A stretch of 64,000 nt of DNA from Aurelia coerulea (Eukaryota; Cnidaria; Scyphozoa; Semaeostomeae; Ulmaridae), in NCBI GenBank assembly GCA_039566865.1, contig CM076944.1:10624501-10688500 (forward strand). Reading direction: 5' to 3'. The translations under genes were made by a program, and so were the position numbers. Positions 23,201 to 35,200 of the stretch are shown piece after piece. Numbering within the stretch: the stretch's first letter is position 1; the number at the start of each line of letters is the position of its first letter. The notes under the pieces were generated by a model that was not told the DNA's origin, ran no database searches, and saw only the letters and a program-made list of their open reading frames with translations.

Positions 23201-26200
23201 ACTATGTTTGGATAACAATCTTCCTTCAAATATGCTTTCTGACCTTTTCTGTCAAGGAGTTTAGTGTTGAGACAAAAATTACGCTTGGTTAAATCTTAAC
23301 AAAACTCTGACTGCTTTAACATAAAACTTTTATCCACGAAATGGGAACATACAGGGACAAACATTCTTCCTTTTTGTTGATACTAAACGAGTGTAGACTT
23401 TGAGCTCATCAAGACTTAAAAATGGGTCGAAGAAAGAGGGGCAAAGATGCAAGAGAGGCAGGAAAGGAAAAGAGAAATAGCCAAGTAAAAAGAGTTCAAA
23501 CAACAAGGAGAACATTAGATAAGCTATATTTACTGTTTCGTAGCTGTATTAAGAGCAGGCGTCGAAGGAACAAATAGTGAACGGAACGGAGGGAAGATAA
23601 ATGAATGTTCTGTCTCTTTTATTTTTAAACAACAGTTTTCTAAACAATGAGTTTCGTGGAATTCAAAATAAAAATGTTTCAAATATTTGATGGAGATACT
23701 TTTGACAATGTTACATCTAAGGTCAGCTGGAACAGGTTTGTTGGTTGCTGAGAAAAAAAAAAGGAAAACCTTAAAATAAAAACAAAAACAGATTTCTCAC
23801 AAACTAACAACTTTCTCCTGCAAGGAACTGACAGCGTGTTATTGAATCACGGAATCAGCGATCCCCCAAATAAATCTGACATTACCAAAAAAGATTGACT
23901 CATACCTGTTTTTATCTTTCATGGCACCTTCCCTTGCTTCTTTCAATGCATTTTCCAAAGCACGAACTCGTTCTTGTGTCGCCTTCAAACGTTTCTCTAA
24001 CTTCGGTAACTCTAGTCGTAAATCAGCATTGTCTCGTACAAGCTATGAAGATGAAGCACTAATAGGTACACTCTTAAAGGGAATGTAAGCATATAAAAGT
24101 GGCTCAAGCCATTTGCGATCAGATTCTAGCCTATCAGATACCAGTATTTCCTGTTGACGTAGATCAGTTACCCAAATATGGAGCAGCACGTGTCATAACC
24201 TACTGTCTTTGCGCGGCTATTTTTATCAAGGGCTTATATATGCTTAGATTCCCTTTAAGGATAAAGAATTATATACATGCCTTGCGCATATTAACTGGTT
24301 TTCTTGCCGCAGGGAATTCTCACTATGACAACTCCCATTTCTGTCATAAATCGACCAAGAAAATCAATCAAAACTCCTTGACACACAGAGGAGCACGGTA
24401 ACAAGTTCCCAGAAATCAACTTTACCGTAATCGTCTATTAAACTCACTATTATTCTTCAAGCAAGAGACTCTACTATGAATAGAAATTCCCATATTTAGC
24501 AAACATAGATTGTCTATATAAATTGACAAGAAACTATTTTTTAAGGCTGAGGGATTGCACGGCATTTGTTAAATTTTCAAGACATGTCTCTTTCAAACCA
24601 GGCCATTCCATCGTGAAAAAAGCAGACTGACTCCTAGCAAACATTTGTCGAAAATCTGATAAAGTGTAAGCTAACAGCGTGATTAGCAACCCTGCAATAA
24701 CTTTTACTGTTTTAATTACTGTGATTTAAATGCCAATACTTTATCCATACAATATAAATAACTTTTAAGGTCTTGCTCCCAAGCAAACAAAATGACACAC
24801 ATGGCCACCTTTCGTCAGACCACAGGTGGCGGAGAATGGTTCAGTATTTTTAAAATAGAATTGTTCAGTTTTAAAATTAGTAAAAACAAACCTTTCTTGC
24901 CAGTTAAATGTGTCTGATTTCTCTGTGAATCTGATTCACTGCTATTTACTTTAGTTAGGCCAATATGCTGTTTAGTGTTGTTGCTGTTGTCTCAGAAATA
25001 CTCAGCAACAACACTAAACAGCATATTGGCCTAACTAAAGTAAATAGCAATGAATCAGATTCACAGAGAAATCAGACACATTTAACTGGCAAGAAAGGTT
25101 TGTTTTTACTAATTTTAAAACTGAACAATTCTATTTTAAAAATACTGAACCATTCTCCGCCACCTGTCGTCAGACAGTTTTTAAAGCTTCTCGTCAATAT
25201 AGTACTATTTGTAAATCTCTCTATTGGCATAAACATTTACCTTCCAATGTACCGGGTGACCCAGAAAAAAGTGAGAAATTAAAAAAATCACTAAAACGTT
25301 ATATAAAGATGGTGATATTTCAAAACATTTCACATTTTATTGGGTCCACCAGTATGATTACATGCAAAGCACCCATACCTCTTCTTTGACCAATGTGCAG
25401 CGCTTTTTGAAAAATCATACATAATACAAACAAATATACCTGTTTGTGTACTTTTGTCAATTGCTCAAGGTTATTCTCCAGGAAAGTAATTTTCTGCTTT
25501 TGCGCATGAGCATTGGCCTCGTCCCCTTCAACGTCTCCATCAGTGGACTGAAAATAAAAAGACTCTCAAATGAGTTTGAAGATCGATCAGAAAGTTATGT
25601 TCCAAAGTAAACATTCAATCACGGAAACAACAAATGCAATTTTCAAAACGTCTGCTTGCAAAGTTTTGGAGGGATCTTGTGAAGGTCCATCGAGGTAACA
25701 ATTTGACAAACTTTCTCGACGAACGATTGGGGAAGATTGTAAAAGTTTAAGCTTAAGTTTTGATTTTTGATTCCAGTTTGTAATACAGTAAAAACCCGCG
25801 TGCAAGAACCTACAATTTTGCAAGTCAGCCTGACTAGGTTCTTATGTTCTGGATAAGTGGGAAATGAGGCTGTTCGGGTTCTTAAATTGGTTCTTATTTT
25901 ATTCAGGGCTTTCGGGAATTTCTTTTTCCTCAGATTCAAACTTCAGGCCTTATTCTTTACTGTCAGTTCACATCACTTGAGTTTATGAAGTATCTTTATT
26001 CACAGCAGAAACTTGTAGAAGAATCAGAAATTTATGTGTAATCCAAAGAAAAGCTTTCAAAGCTTCTCATCGGATAATACAAAAATTTATGATTCTTCCA
26101 AAAACTTCTGTTGTGAATAAAACCCCATGATCCTAGAAAATAAGAACCAATTTCAAATTTCAGGCTGAATGGGTTCTTAAACAATGGGGGTCTAATTGCA

Positions 26201-29200
26201 AAATTTCAGCCTGCATGTTTTTGATCCACTAGGTTCTTATACGCGGGTTTTTACTGTATTAAAAGCTTGATGACAGATTGGTAAATTTGTAAAGGATGAA
26301 GAATGTCTTAATCTCCTAGCTCTTGAATTTCTATTTCATTTGAAGCAAATGGCAAATCTTTTAGAACTTTGTATTTGATTTCATTCTTACTTAAAGTTTC
26401 AGGAAACTGCTTGCTTCCACCATTTGGGTGCAAAAACTCATTTTCAATTGATGGCGCCTTTGCAATAAATTGGGGATTATCCCAACTCTTAGGTCGGTAA
26501 ATTGGTTGGATAGTTCGTATATTCCAAATTCCAGAAAATACAAATTTCTTAATTGCATACTAGCCCCGCACATCAAAATCAAAGGACCTTAGAAGTGACT
26601 CACGGGCTTAATGATTTTTATTGTGAAATTTTCCAAATTATACCATGAGAATGCTAAGGAAGATCAGTGCAATTTTATTGCACCTTCCTCGAAATATGAG
26701 TAAATATGCTGTAATGTTTCGTTACAGAATGCAGTCTGAGGAAACAACCATCAAAAATTGGCGTGCAGGAAATGTTTAGTCTTTGCTTGAAGATTTTTCA
26801 GTGGAGAACAAACAATCTAATTAAACACACAAGCAAACAAATTAATCACGAAATACACGTTTTTTTATTATAAGAAACTTGGATCAGCACTTAGTACTAA
26901 AAGTTTCTTAATTTCGCATGAAAATTTCGGTGTTTTAGTAGTAAAAGTTTCTTAATTAGTTTCTTATTTTTTTGGGCCTAAAATTGCGGTATTGTTCGAA
27001 GTTGAGCCTTCTTCTCGAGAAAGGGCTTCCATTTTGCATTGACATTGTCATCAAGAAGAAGCCATGCACATCAAGGCAAAAATTTACCAATTTTGCAGTT
27101 AAAAGTCAAGAAAAGACGACGGCACCTTTGTTAGAGAGACATAGAATAAGAGAGATATACAGATATAACGTTTTAGAGTTTCTTAACTGTTCTTGAGCGT
27201 AGTACTAGAGTTTCTTAAATTTTTGGTCATCGTAGTACTAGTTTCTTATAAACCAGTTTCTTATAAAAAAAAAACGTGTAATCCGTTTTCAGCATGATTA
27301 AACAGTGCTATTGTTAATAAGAAACTCTTTTCAAGAATTCAACTAAGAACTAAACCAGTAAGAACCTCGACTGAGAACTTGGATATTGCTCAAGAAACTT
27401 GTTTATTTTGTCTGAGAAGGTAATTCGCATACTGGCGCTGTATTCTGGTAAAACTCACGAAATGCTTGGGAAGTTACCTATCAATGAATACAACGAACAT
27501 TTAAGAAGGATGCGGAGAAACTGCAAAAACCTTTGGTACCCATGATCTGCTAATTTCAACTGTTTACTGAAAGCTAAAAGAGACTTTCAGTACTGGGTGG
27601 GAAAATTTATTGGTTTCTTGAAAACTCTTCGATTGTTGTTCTACTTGACTGATCAGCTGCCTAAAAGTTCTTAGAAAACTAACAATAATCTTGAAAAAAT
27701 GCTAACAAAGAGCTTTTTGAAATAATTTTGATGGGAACGTCATTGAGCTAATTACTGCACTCAAAGAGTTCATTTTGTTGGAGAAGTATCCCTTAGCAAC
27801 CAATCTCATTCTGTGAAATGATGCATCAACACAGGCGAGCAAGGTGGCTGCCATGCCACACACATTATATTTTCCAATCTCGGCCTGTTCTCAGCTGCAG
27901 TCCCTCTATTTTCCAGAAGTTTATTATTCACAATTTAGCGCAAACCTCAAGATCAATGTGCTTTGCACAAGTCAACTTGGAGGTCTAGTCCGAACAAAAC
28001 ATTGAATTCAGACTATTGCTGAACAAATTAAAAGTCTAGGCCTACTTTTGAAGCAAAATCGGCTATGATTCAAATAAAATGCACAGAAAGTTAAAAAATG
28101 CAAGGCTTGAAAATTGATTTTAAGCAGCTACGAAAAAGTAAGTTGATAAACTTCTTGATCAAAGATGAGAGACGTACCTTTCTTTGCCCGTTGAATCTGT
28201 TGAATGCAGTTTTTCATCCAGCATTTTGAGCGCGCAGGCTCCGCGACCATGATTCGTTCTTTCCGTAGAGTGGCCGCGCGTGCTCAAACCGCTGGAGCGT
28301 TTGACCTTTGAGATGTCATACACCTCAGGAGGGCCTCCGCTGAACGACCAGCTTTGACCTCGCGTTGTTGCAAGGCTTGATGTGGACTTCATCACGTCCT
28401 TCACCCCATGACATAAAGGATTTTGTAAACAGGAAAATGCCCACCACCCCTATGACTTCACTACCGTGCGTCAATGACTATAGTATCAAAGGAATCAAAA
28501 CGTTCGCTAAATGCCCCGAGGATTACCAATGGCAGATGGCCTTTAATAGACATTATGCGAGGTAAGCACAGATCGCCGAAGGGCATACAAAGTACGATAA
28601 AATGTCCACTTCTGTTAAGCTGTCATTAAGTTCGGTAATGTCATTGTTAGTTGGTATGGCAGAAAAAAGCAATTATATGAATTAATGAATGAATGAATGA
28701 ATGACAGACTGAATGGATGTATGTACGTATTTATGCATGAATGAACGAACGAACAAACGAAAGAATGAATGACAGAACGTTTGAATACATACGAATCAAA
28801 ATTATCAGTTAATGACTGAATAAACGTACAAATAAATAAATCACAAATCAAAGAATGGAAAGTGTCACCAATGAAATAGTGTGGCTTGATATTGCTTTGA
28901 TAGCGAAGGGCCTAAGCTTAATCGAAAACTGACCCCTAACTGATGTAATAAAGACCTGAAAGGTGAAATCTTTATTAAAAGAGATTCCACTGGTACTGCC
29001 TCATTGATTTGGACAGCCTACCTTCAATGCTTGAACAGCTAATGCAGAGGTTATCCCACACATTATCTAAATAAAAAGAGACCCCATCACTCTGGTGTCT
29101 CTTTGTTACAATGAGAACCTGCCACTAAGGGATTGTCCGAATTGATCGGTTACTTTTAGTCGAGTTCTACCGAAAATAAAATATTATCTGCATTTCAAGT

Positions 29201-32200
29201 ATTGGGATACGAGAACATTTTTAAATCAATTAGTCAGTAAGCGAATTCGGCCGTTCAGAGCAAGGAACACCCGACTATCAGCTAAAAAGATATGATATTT
29301 GTGGGTATATGTAATAAATACATATAGTGAACGATGAGAAAAAAGAGAGACAACATCTTCAGAGAGCAGGCATCGTCTTGATCTTTCGCGCTATTCATTT
29401 TCTATTCAGTTATCTGCTAACTAGTTTCGGCCATCCAGGCCATCATCAGAGCAACTGAAGAATTTTATGACTACATCGGCTTTTATAGAGAATAATTCAA
29501 TTAAATATATTTAATGTCCTTTTAAGGTAAATGCAATAAGTCCTTGGACCCAGTTCTCTCTGGTCCATTTGTTTCAATCGTCAGATCTTTTTGCTCAAAA
29601 GACAGCCTCCTCCTCAGTTTCTGGCCATCTCAGGTTGCTACCCTTCGCAGTGGATCCGTGTCCTCTTAGGCTTTGCTTTAATTGTTGTTGTGTTGTGCGT
29701 TGCTAGCTGTATAAATCGTTCTTGTCGTTTTTGTTGTTGCTGGTGTTGTTGTTTGACCTTTGTCGTTTGATATTGCGTCAAATTATTTCCTCGGTTTCTT
29801 GTTGTTGTTGTTGTTGTTGTTTTTATGATTGTTTTTTGACGTACCTTGTTTGATACCTTGGTCAAACAACAACACCAGCAACAACAACAACGACAAGAAC
29901 GATTTATACAGCTAGCAACGCACAACACAACAACAATTAAAGCAAGCCTAAGAGGACACGGATCCACTGCGAAGGGTAGCAACCTGAGATGGCCAGAAAC
30001 TGAGGAGGAGGCTGTCTTTTGAGCAAAAAGATCTGACGATTGAAACAAACGGACCAGAGAGAACTGGGTCCAAGAACTTATTGCATTTACCTTAAAAGGA
30101 CATTAAATAGATTTAATTGAATTATTCTCTATAAAAGCCGATGTAGTTATAAAATTCTTCAGTTGCTCTGATGATGGCCTGGATGGCCGAAACTAGTTAG
30201 CAGATAACTGAATAGAAAATGAATAGCGCAAAAGATCAAGTCGATGCCTGCTCTCTGAAGATGTTGTCTCTCTTTTTTCTCATCGTTCACTATATGTAAT
30301 AAATACAAATATATATATACCCACAAATATAATATCCTTTTAGCTGATAGTGGGTTGTTCCTCGCTGAACAGCTATATAATCGAAACATTCGGCACTTCA
30401 TATATCGGCATCAAGTCGGCAAAATATTTTATCATCCAAGTACTTCCAAAAAATACGGCCATTCAAGAGATTTCACTGTGCCGAAAGTTAAACCATCAAT
30501 TCGGACGGTCCCTAAGAAAGTTAACTACAAAGAAAAACCACAAAATTTTTTTCACAACTTCTCAAACAATATTCAGAAAATTACTCGACAACATTGATGC
30601 GTCTTAAGCAGGGTGCCTTGGATGAAATATCGAGCCTGGAATTAATTTCTGATAAAGCAGCTATATGTATCTGTTCCTTTTGTGACATTATTGATAAGTA
30701 GCCTCACTACATGAGGACCCTCTAGTTACGCTCATCTAATTGAGTTGAATTGTTGTTGTTGTTGTCGCGAGGTAAATTTCAGCAACTGTTTATATAAGAT
30801 ATTCTACCTCACTACCTCACTTGTCAGCCCCGGGGCTGAGAGGAGAGTTTAGCTATTCTCAAAAAGAATCTGAATCGAACGATATTTTGATACATTTTGT
30901 ATAATTTTCGAATGTGCACAAAAGGAATAGAAGGCCTAAAGCCCCTCAATCGAACCTTTGTATAAAAATGTAAACAATATCACCTCACCATACCGGTGGT
31001 GTTTCGTTTATATGGAAAATTTTCACCTCGCCCAGGTGAGATTCCACCTCTGATGAGGCGATATCTCACTATACCGGTGGTGTCGCGTTTGACATATAAA
31101 CGCGAAGTGAAAAACAATGGGATTCTATAGGAAGGCGGAATCTCGCCTGTCAGCCCAGGGTCTGGCAGGTGAGGTGTTTTTCCTCATATAAACAGGCCCT
31201 TAGTAGAATGAGTAAGGAGATATTCCGTTTCTACAAGCGTTGGGAAATGAGTCTCTCTGTTGACCGAAGCGCCATCATCAAGTCAAAGAGCACAGGGAAA
31301 CGAGAGACTCCAGTTAATAAGTCTAATTAATAAGTACAGCTCGAGATAATTTGGCAAAATATCACGGAAGAAAGCAGCATGGCTTTCAAAACATTGCTCC
31401 TCGGTGGTGGGTCCTTACCCTCACTGTTTCCTTCTATTTACGTTGCAAATACTATTTTTAGATAAATTCAGAAACGTAACAAATTCAGAACTGTCTAATG
31501 ATCAGGATATCTTTACACGACAATGGTTTCATTGCATCTATAAATTTCTGAAACAACTGTTAGGTCACTGAAATGAAGCAGAATATCTATCCTTCCAAAA
31601 TGAAGAATAGTCTCAAATCTTTAGACACCCGAAAACAAGCTCTTTAAGCCCAATGACAAGTATGCAGAAAAATCTTCTCACAAAAAATGCCTTGTTCGCA
31701 AGAGTACTTCTGCTTGAATTATGAATATGTTTCCAATTCTGCACGATGTTGAATTTCCCCCTGGCGGTGAAACTTTTGAGAAACAATACGAAACGTGTTA
31801 CTATCCTTTAAAATAATGGTTCACAATAGAAAGCAAAAGGTTACCAAAATATAGCTTATCACACGGTATAAAACAAGGGATCTACAAAGGTCACTGGCGA
31901 TAACCGCTGGTGAAAGAAAAATGTTGTTGCTATTTGAAATACAATATCAATTTGGCCAGATTTTGAGACCAAACGCTTTGCGCAAAACTGTATTATTTAA
32001 CAAGAACTTTGACCAAAACTATAAAATAATGGAACACAAATAAAAGAAAGATATAGATTGAAATAAAAAGAATGTGTTTTGGCGTTGGTGCATGTGCGTA
32101 TTGTAAGTGAGTCAAGTCAATGTCTGATATCCTACTTTGAAGTCTGAAATTCAGGTTAAATGCTGGAACACATGGCTCTTCACTTCTGCTCGACCCTCAT

Positions 32201-35200
32201 CGATCAAAAATATTTCAGATAAATCAGGCAGAAAGCCCGGAAGACCTTTTATAAACGTTCAAAATATTCAAAACTTGCCACCGACAGGCATTTCACGCGT
32301 TTGATCACAGGCAGTGGGGTCAGGGCTCTTGTTGATAACAGTACTTTCTTGTCTGAGAAGGTTTAACCCTGCATAAACACGCGTACTACCATATGATTGT
32401 GTCAATCAATGGAAAAATGGAGAAGATTCTATGTGCACTAGGTTCTGTTGAAGCTATATCTTACATCTCTTCCTAAGTTTGCCCCACCCCACAAAAACGC
32501 AACAGATTTGAAAATTATAATGAAACCTATTTCAAACTCATGATCAAAAGTTTAGTTTTATCTGAATCTGCATGCATTAAATTTTCAGATATCTTTCAAT
32601 GCTATTGATAACTGGTTGCAGATTTAAAGTTCAAATATGATGTATGGGCAAAATCAGGGCTGCTACAATTAGAGCAAACGATTTTCGAACGCAAGGTAGG
32701 CCCTCTATGTGTCTACATATTCGACAAAGTTCTCCATTGCTCTTAATTTCTATTGAATTAAACAAGATCGGTAAATCTGATATGTGAAATTTTTCATTGT
32801 AAAGGTACTCACGACTTTCATTCTTGACTGCAAGTCTTTCACAAACAGTTGTCGAAGCTTATTCAGCATTGCTAGTTCTCTTGCCTGTGAAAAGGTAACA
32901 AAATAGGCGTCAGGATTTGTTCTACCCTAAGTGCATAACTGTATTCCAACTAGGCTCTGGTATCAATAGGAAGGGGCACCGAAACTCGCCGTCGGCGAGG
33001 AATCTCGTCTTATTTTACGTTAGATATCGAAACAAATGGATAGTTAAGTCAACACGCTTAGTTATTGAAATACGCTTAGTTACTGAAATACGCTTAGTTA
33101 ATGAAATTTGACAATAATGGTACTCAAACAAATACATACGACAGTATCTTCCAGCCCTTGCAAATCTTTGTGAGCAGTCTCCTTCTTTGTCATCATTGTC
33201 CTTAAAAAATAAATGATGATAATCAACCCTGACTTCAGTTTCAGTTTCAGTTTCAGTTTTGATATTTTAAATTCCACAACATACAATCTCAAAATAAAAA
33301 TAACTATATAAGCAAATAACTAAATCATAATAACGAGGCAATATTACAGAAAGGAAATAAATGGAATAGACGAATATTGGAAATTAATTCCATAAAAAAA
33401 TGCAAAACAAAGAAACAACCTAAAATGTATGCAGGGAATTACTTAAAGTAGGAGCTCTCTCAGTAGGTAAACTAATCGAAGAGAGAGCCAAAACCCCCTA
33501 TCCTAAAAAATATTAATTGACTAGGACAAAGTTAGAGTTGAATAATCCTGAGGAATATACGTAATTGCTTTTCTTCTCGCAGTGGTGCCCACGCGCCCAA
33601 AACAGGCAGAAACCACACACCAGACAAGCCACCATCTCGCACTAGGCGAACCATAACCTCAAACTGGTGGGCTACCATCCAAGAAAGCAACCCAGTTGAA
33701 TTATCCTAAGTAATATGGGTAATCATATTTCATCTCGCAGTGGTGCCCATTCACCTAAACAGGCAGAAACCACACACCCGAAGAGTCATCATCCCGCACT
33801 AGGCAAACCATAACATCAAACTGGTGGGCTACCATCCAAGAAAGCAACCCAGTTGAATCATCCTAAGTAATATAGGTAATCATATTTCATCTCGCAGTGG
33901 TGCCCATTCACCTAAACAGGCAGAAACCACACACCCAACAAGTCATCATCCTGCACCAGGCAGGCCATCATCTCAAACTGGTGGGCTACCATTCAAGAAA
34001 ACAACCCACACCCGACCATGCCTTTGCAATGTACTTTCCTGAATTCTATTTCTGAAGTGTTCTACTGTAATCCTAATGCGCAGATATTTTTCATCTATTA
34101 ATGTCTATTAATTTATTAGTGTTTGATCCTCAACAAAATTTTCACTGAAGACAGATTCTTTTCGTTGTTTCCTGAAGGGGCTGTCTGAACAACTTCCGTC
34201 ATAATTTTAGAATGGAGCAGCGATTTCAGTTAGATGAATTCTACAGTTCATTTGAAGATTTCCACTATTGAATCATAGATTTTGCCAATATCATTAACTG
34301 ATAACCAGCGAGCAGTGGCCTTTCGAATGGGGTTGTTTATTCGACTCAGCAGGTATGATATCTGAAACAAATTTATTTCAGCACAAACAACCAGTTTTGT
34401 AAACAAGCAAATGACAGCATAACGAGTAAAATAAAAACGAAGAAAATGCCGTAACTTACTCTAAATCTTGAACTTGGTTTCGAAGGCGTTCAATTTCATC
34501 TTCTAATTTCGTATTGTCGTTCTATGGAAAGAACAGTTCTAATCATTAGAACAAGCTGTGGAAGAAGATTCATAAACTCTGAGAGTTGCTATTTGGCTAT
34601 GCAAGTAGCTATCGTTTTCTTCTGCAAAGCTACACACCAAGCACCAAATTACACACTTCGTGTGATTCAAAGTTTTGAAGATTTGTGATCATCATGAGTT
34701 CCAAAGGCACCAAATTCCAGTTAATGGTTCCAGCAAAGAATCTCCCGTCTGCTGTTGTCAGTTCTCTAAGCTAAGATTTTCAACTTGCGATTTCATAATC
34801 TCTCGGCTGCAGGATGAACGTTATTTGTAATGTGGTCCTTAACATCACAGAGCAATTATAAATTTTAAGATTAGCGGCAAAGTCGAGTTGCTTGATTTTC
34901 AAACGTAAAACACATACAAAATAATCCTTATATATACAAAATATTTCAACATTCTAGCAGTAGCTTTCTTAAACTAACGATAGCTTGTCTCTAATTCGAC
35001 ATCAGGTGAAAATGCCTTCGAAAATAACAATTCAAGTGCTTTGCACCCGGGGGGGGGGGGGGGGGGTACTTAGTATATTTTGCTGACGCCATGTTCACTC
35101 CTTTCCGGGTATCGTTTTCGCCTCTTTTTTCTAACGCCGGGTATCAAAAGAAGGCAATTTTTCTAAAGCCGGTTGTCAAACGTGTTATTACATTGTTTTT

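Larger units (their letters stand above)
19334..23905 (-). other. KIF5 intron hosting the Ly6-like gene
   Basis: Contains, on the plus strand, the Ly6-like gene (21297-21716) with its 3' UTR to about 22430. Also the CATAGGGCT element 20382-21016 and a weak inverted pair CACAGGGAAACC/GGTTTCCCTGTG (about 19814 and 19960). 22440-23905 shows nothing recognisable. Confidence 0.6.
24043..25439 (-). other. KIF5 intron
   Basis: Contains the TIR element 24073-24259, the long hairpin 24822-25166 and, immediately after it (from 25248), a lone end CCGGGTGACCCAGAAAAAAG resembling the fold-back family ends. Confidence 0.6.
29253..30370. repeat. 1.1 kb palindrome of two Penelope-like fragments
   Basis: Two near-identical inverted arms, 29253-29758 and 29860-30370 (about 505-511 bp each), flank a spacer of about 100 bp rich in GTT/TTG. 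Each arm, read outward from the centre, holds a Gln-rich frame ([20 protein letters not shown] ... [10 protein letters not shown] then stop), a presumed 3' UTR, a hammerhead ribozyme and an AT-rich end. The ribozyme type assigns it to Penelope-like retroelements (established association); no RT or GIY-YIG domain is present, so these are truncated copies. Arm differences are small, suggesting fairly recent formation or arm-to-arm conversion. Confidence 0.85.
25548..32812 (-). other. 7.3 kb KIF5 intron
   Basis: Contains TIR elements 25786-26256, 26854-27280 and 30786-31195, the divergent exon-like pair 28178-28561, a degenerate GAAT/GAAC microsatellite (about 28683-28835) and the ribozyme palindrome 29253-30370. 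31200-32800 shows nothing recognisable. Confidence 0.6.
33201..34459 (-). other. KIF5 intron with tandem array
   Basis: Contains the retroelement end 33229-33500 and the array 33536-34010; 34011-34459 shows nothing recognisable. Confidence 0.6.

Noticed and set aside
28615..28851. Minus-strand ORF rich in Ser-Phe-Ile-His
   Set aside because: Product of a degenerate GAAT/GAAC tetranucleotide repeat.
29638..30048. 136-residue minus-strand ORF with poly-Thr, poly-Gln and Cys-rich runs
   Set aside because: It reads across the centre of the inverted repeat; half is the antisense of the other half. Only the outward Gln-rich segments look like a degraded element ORF end.
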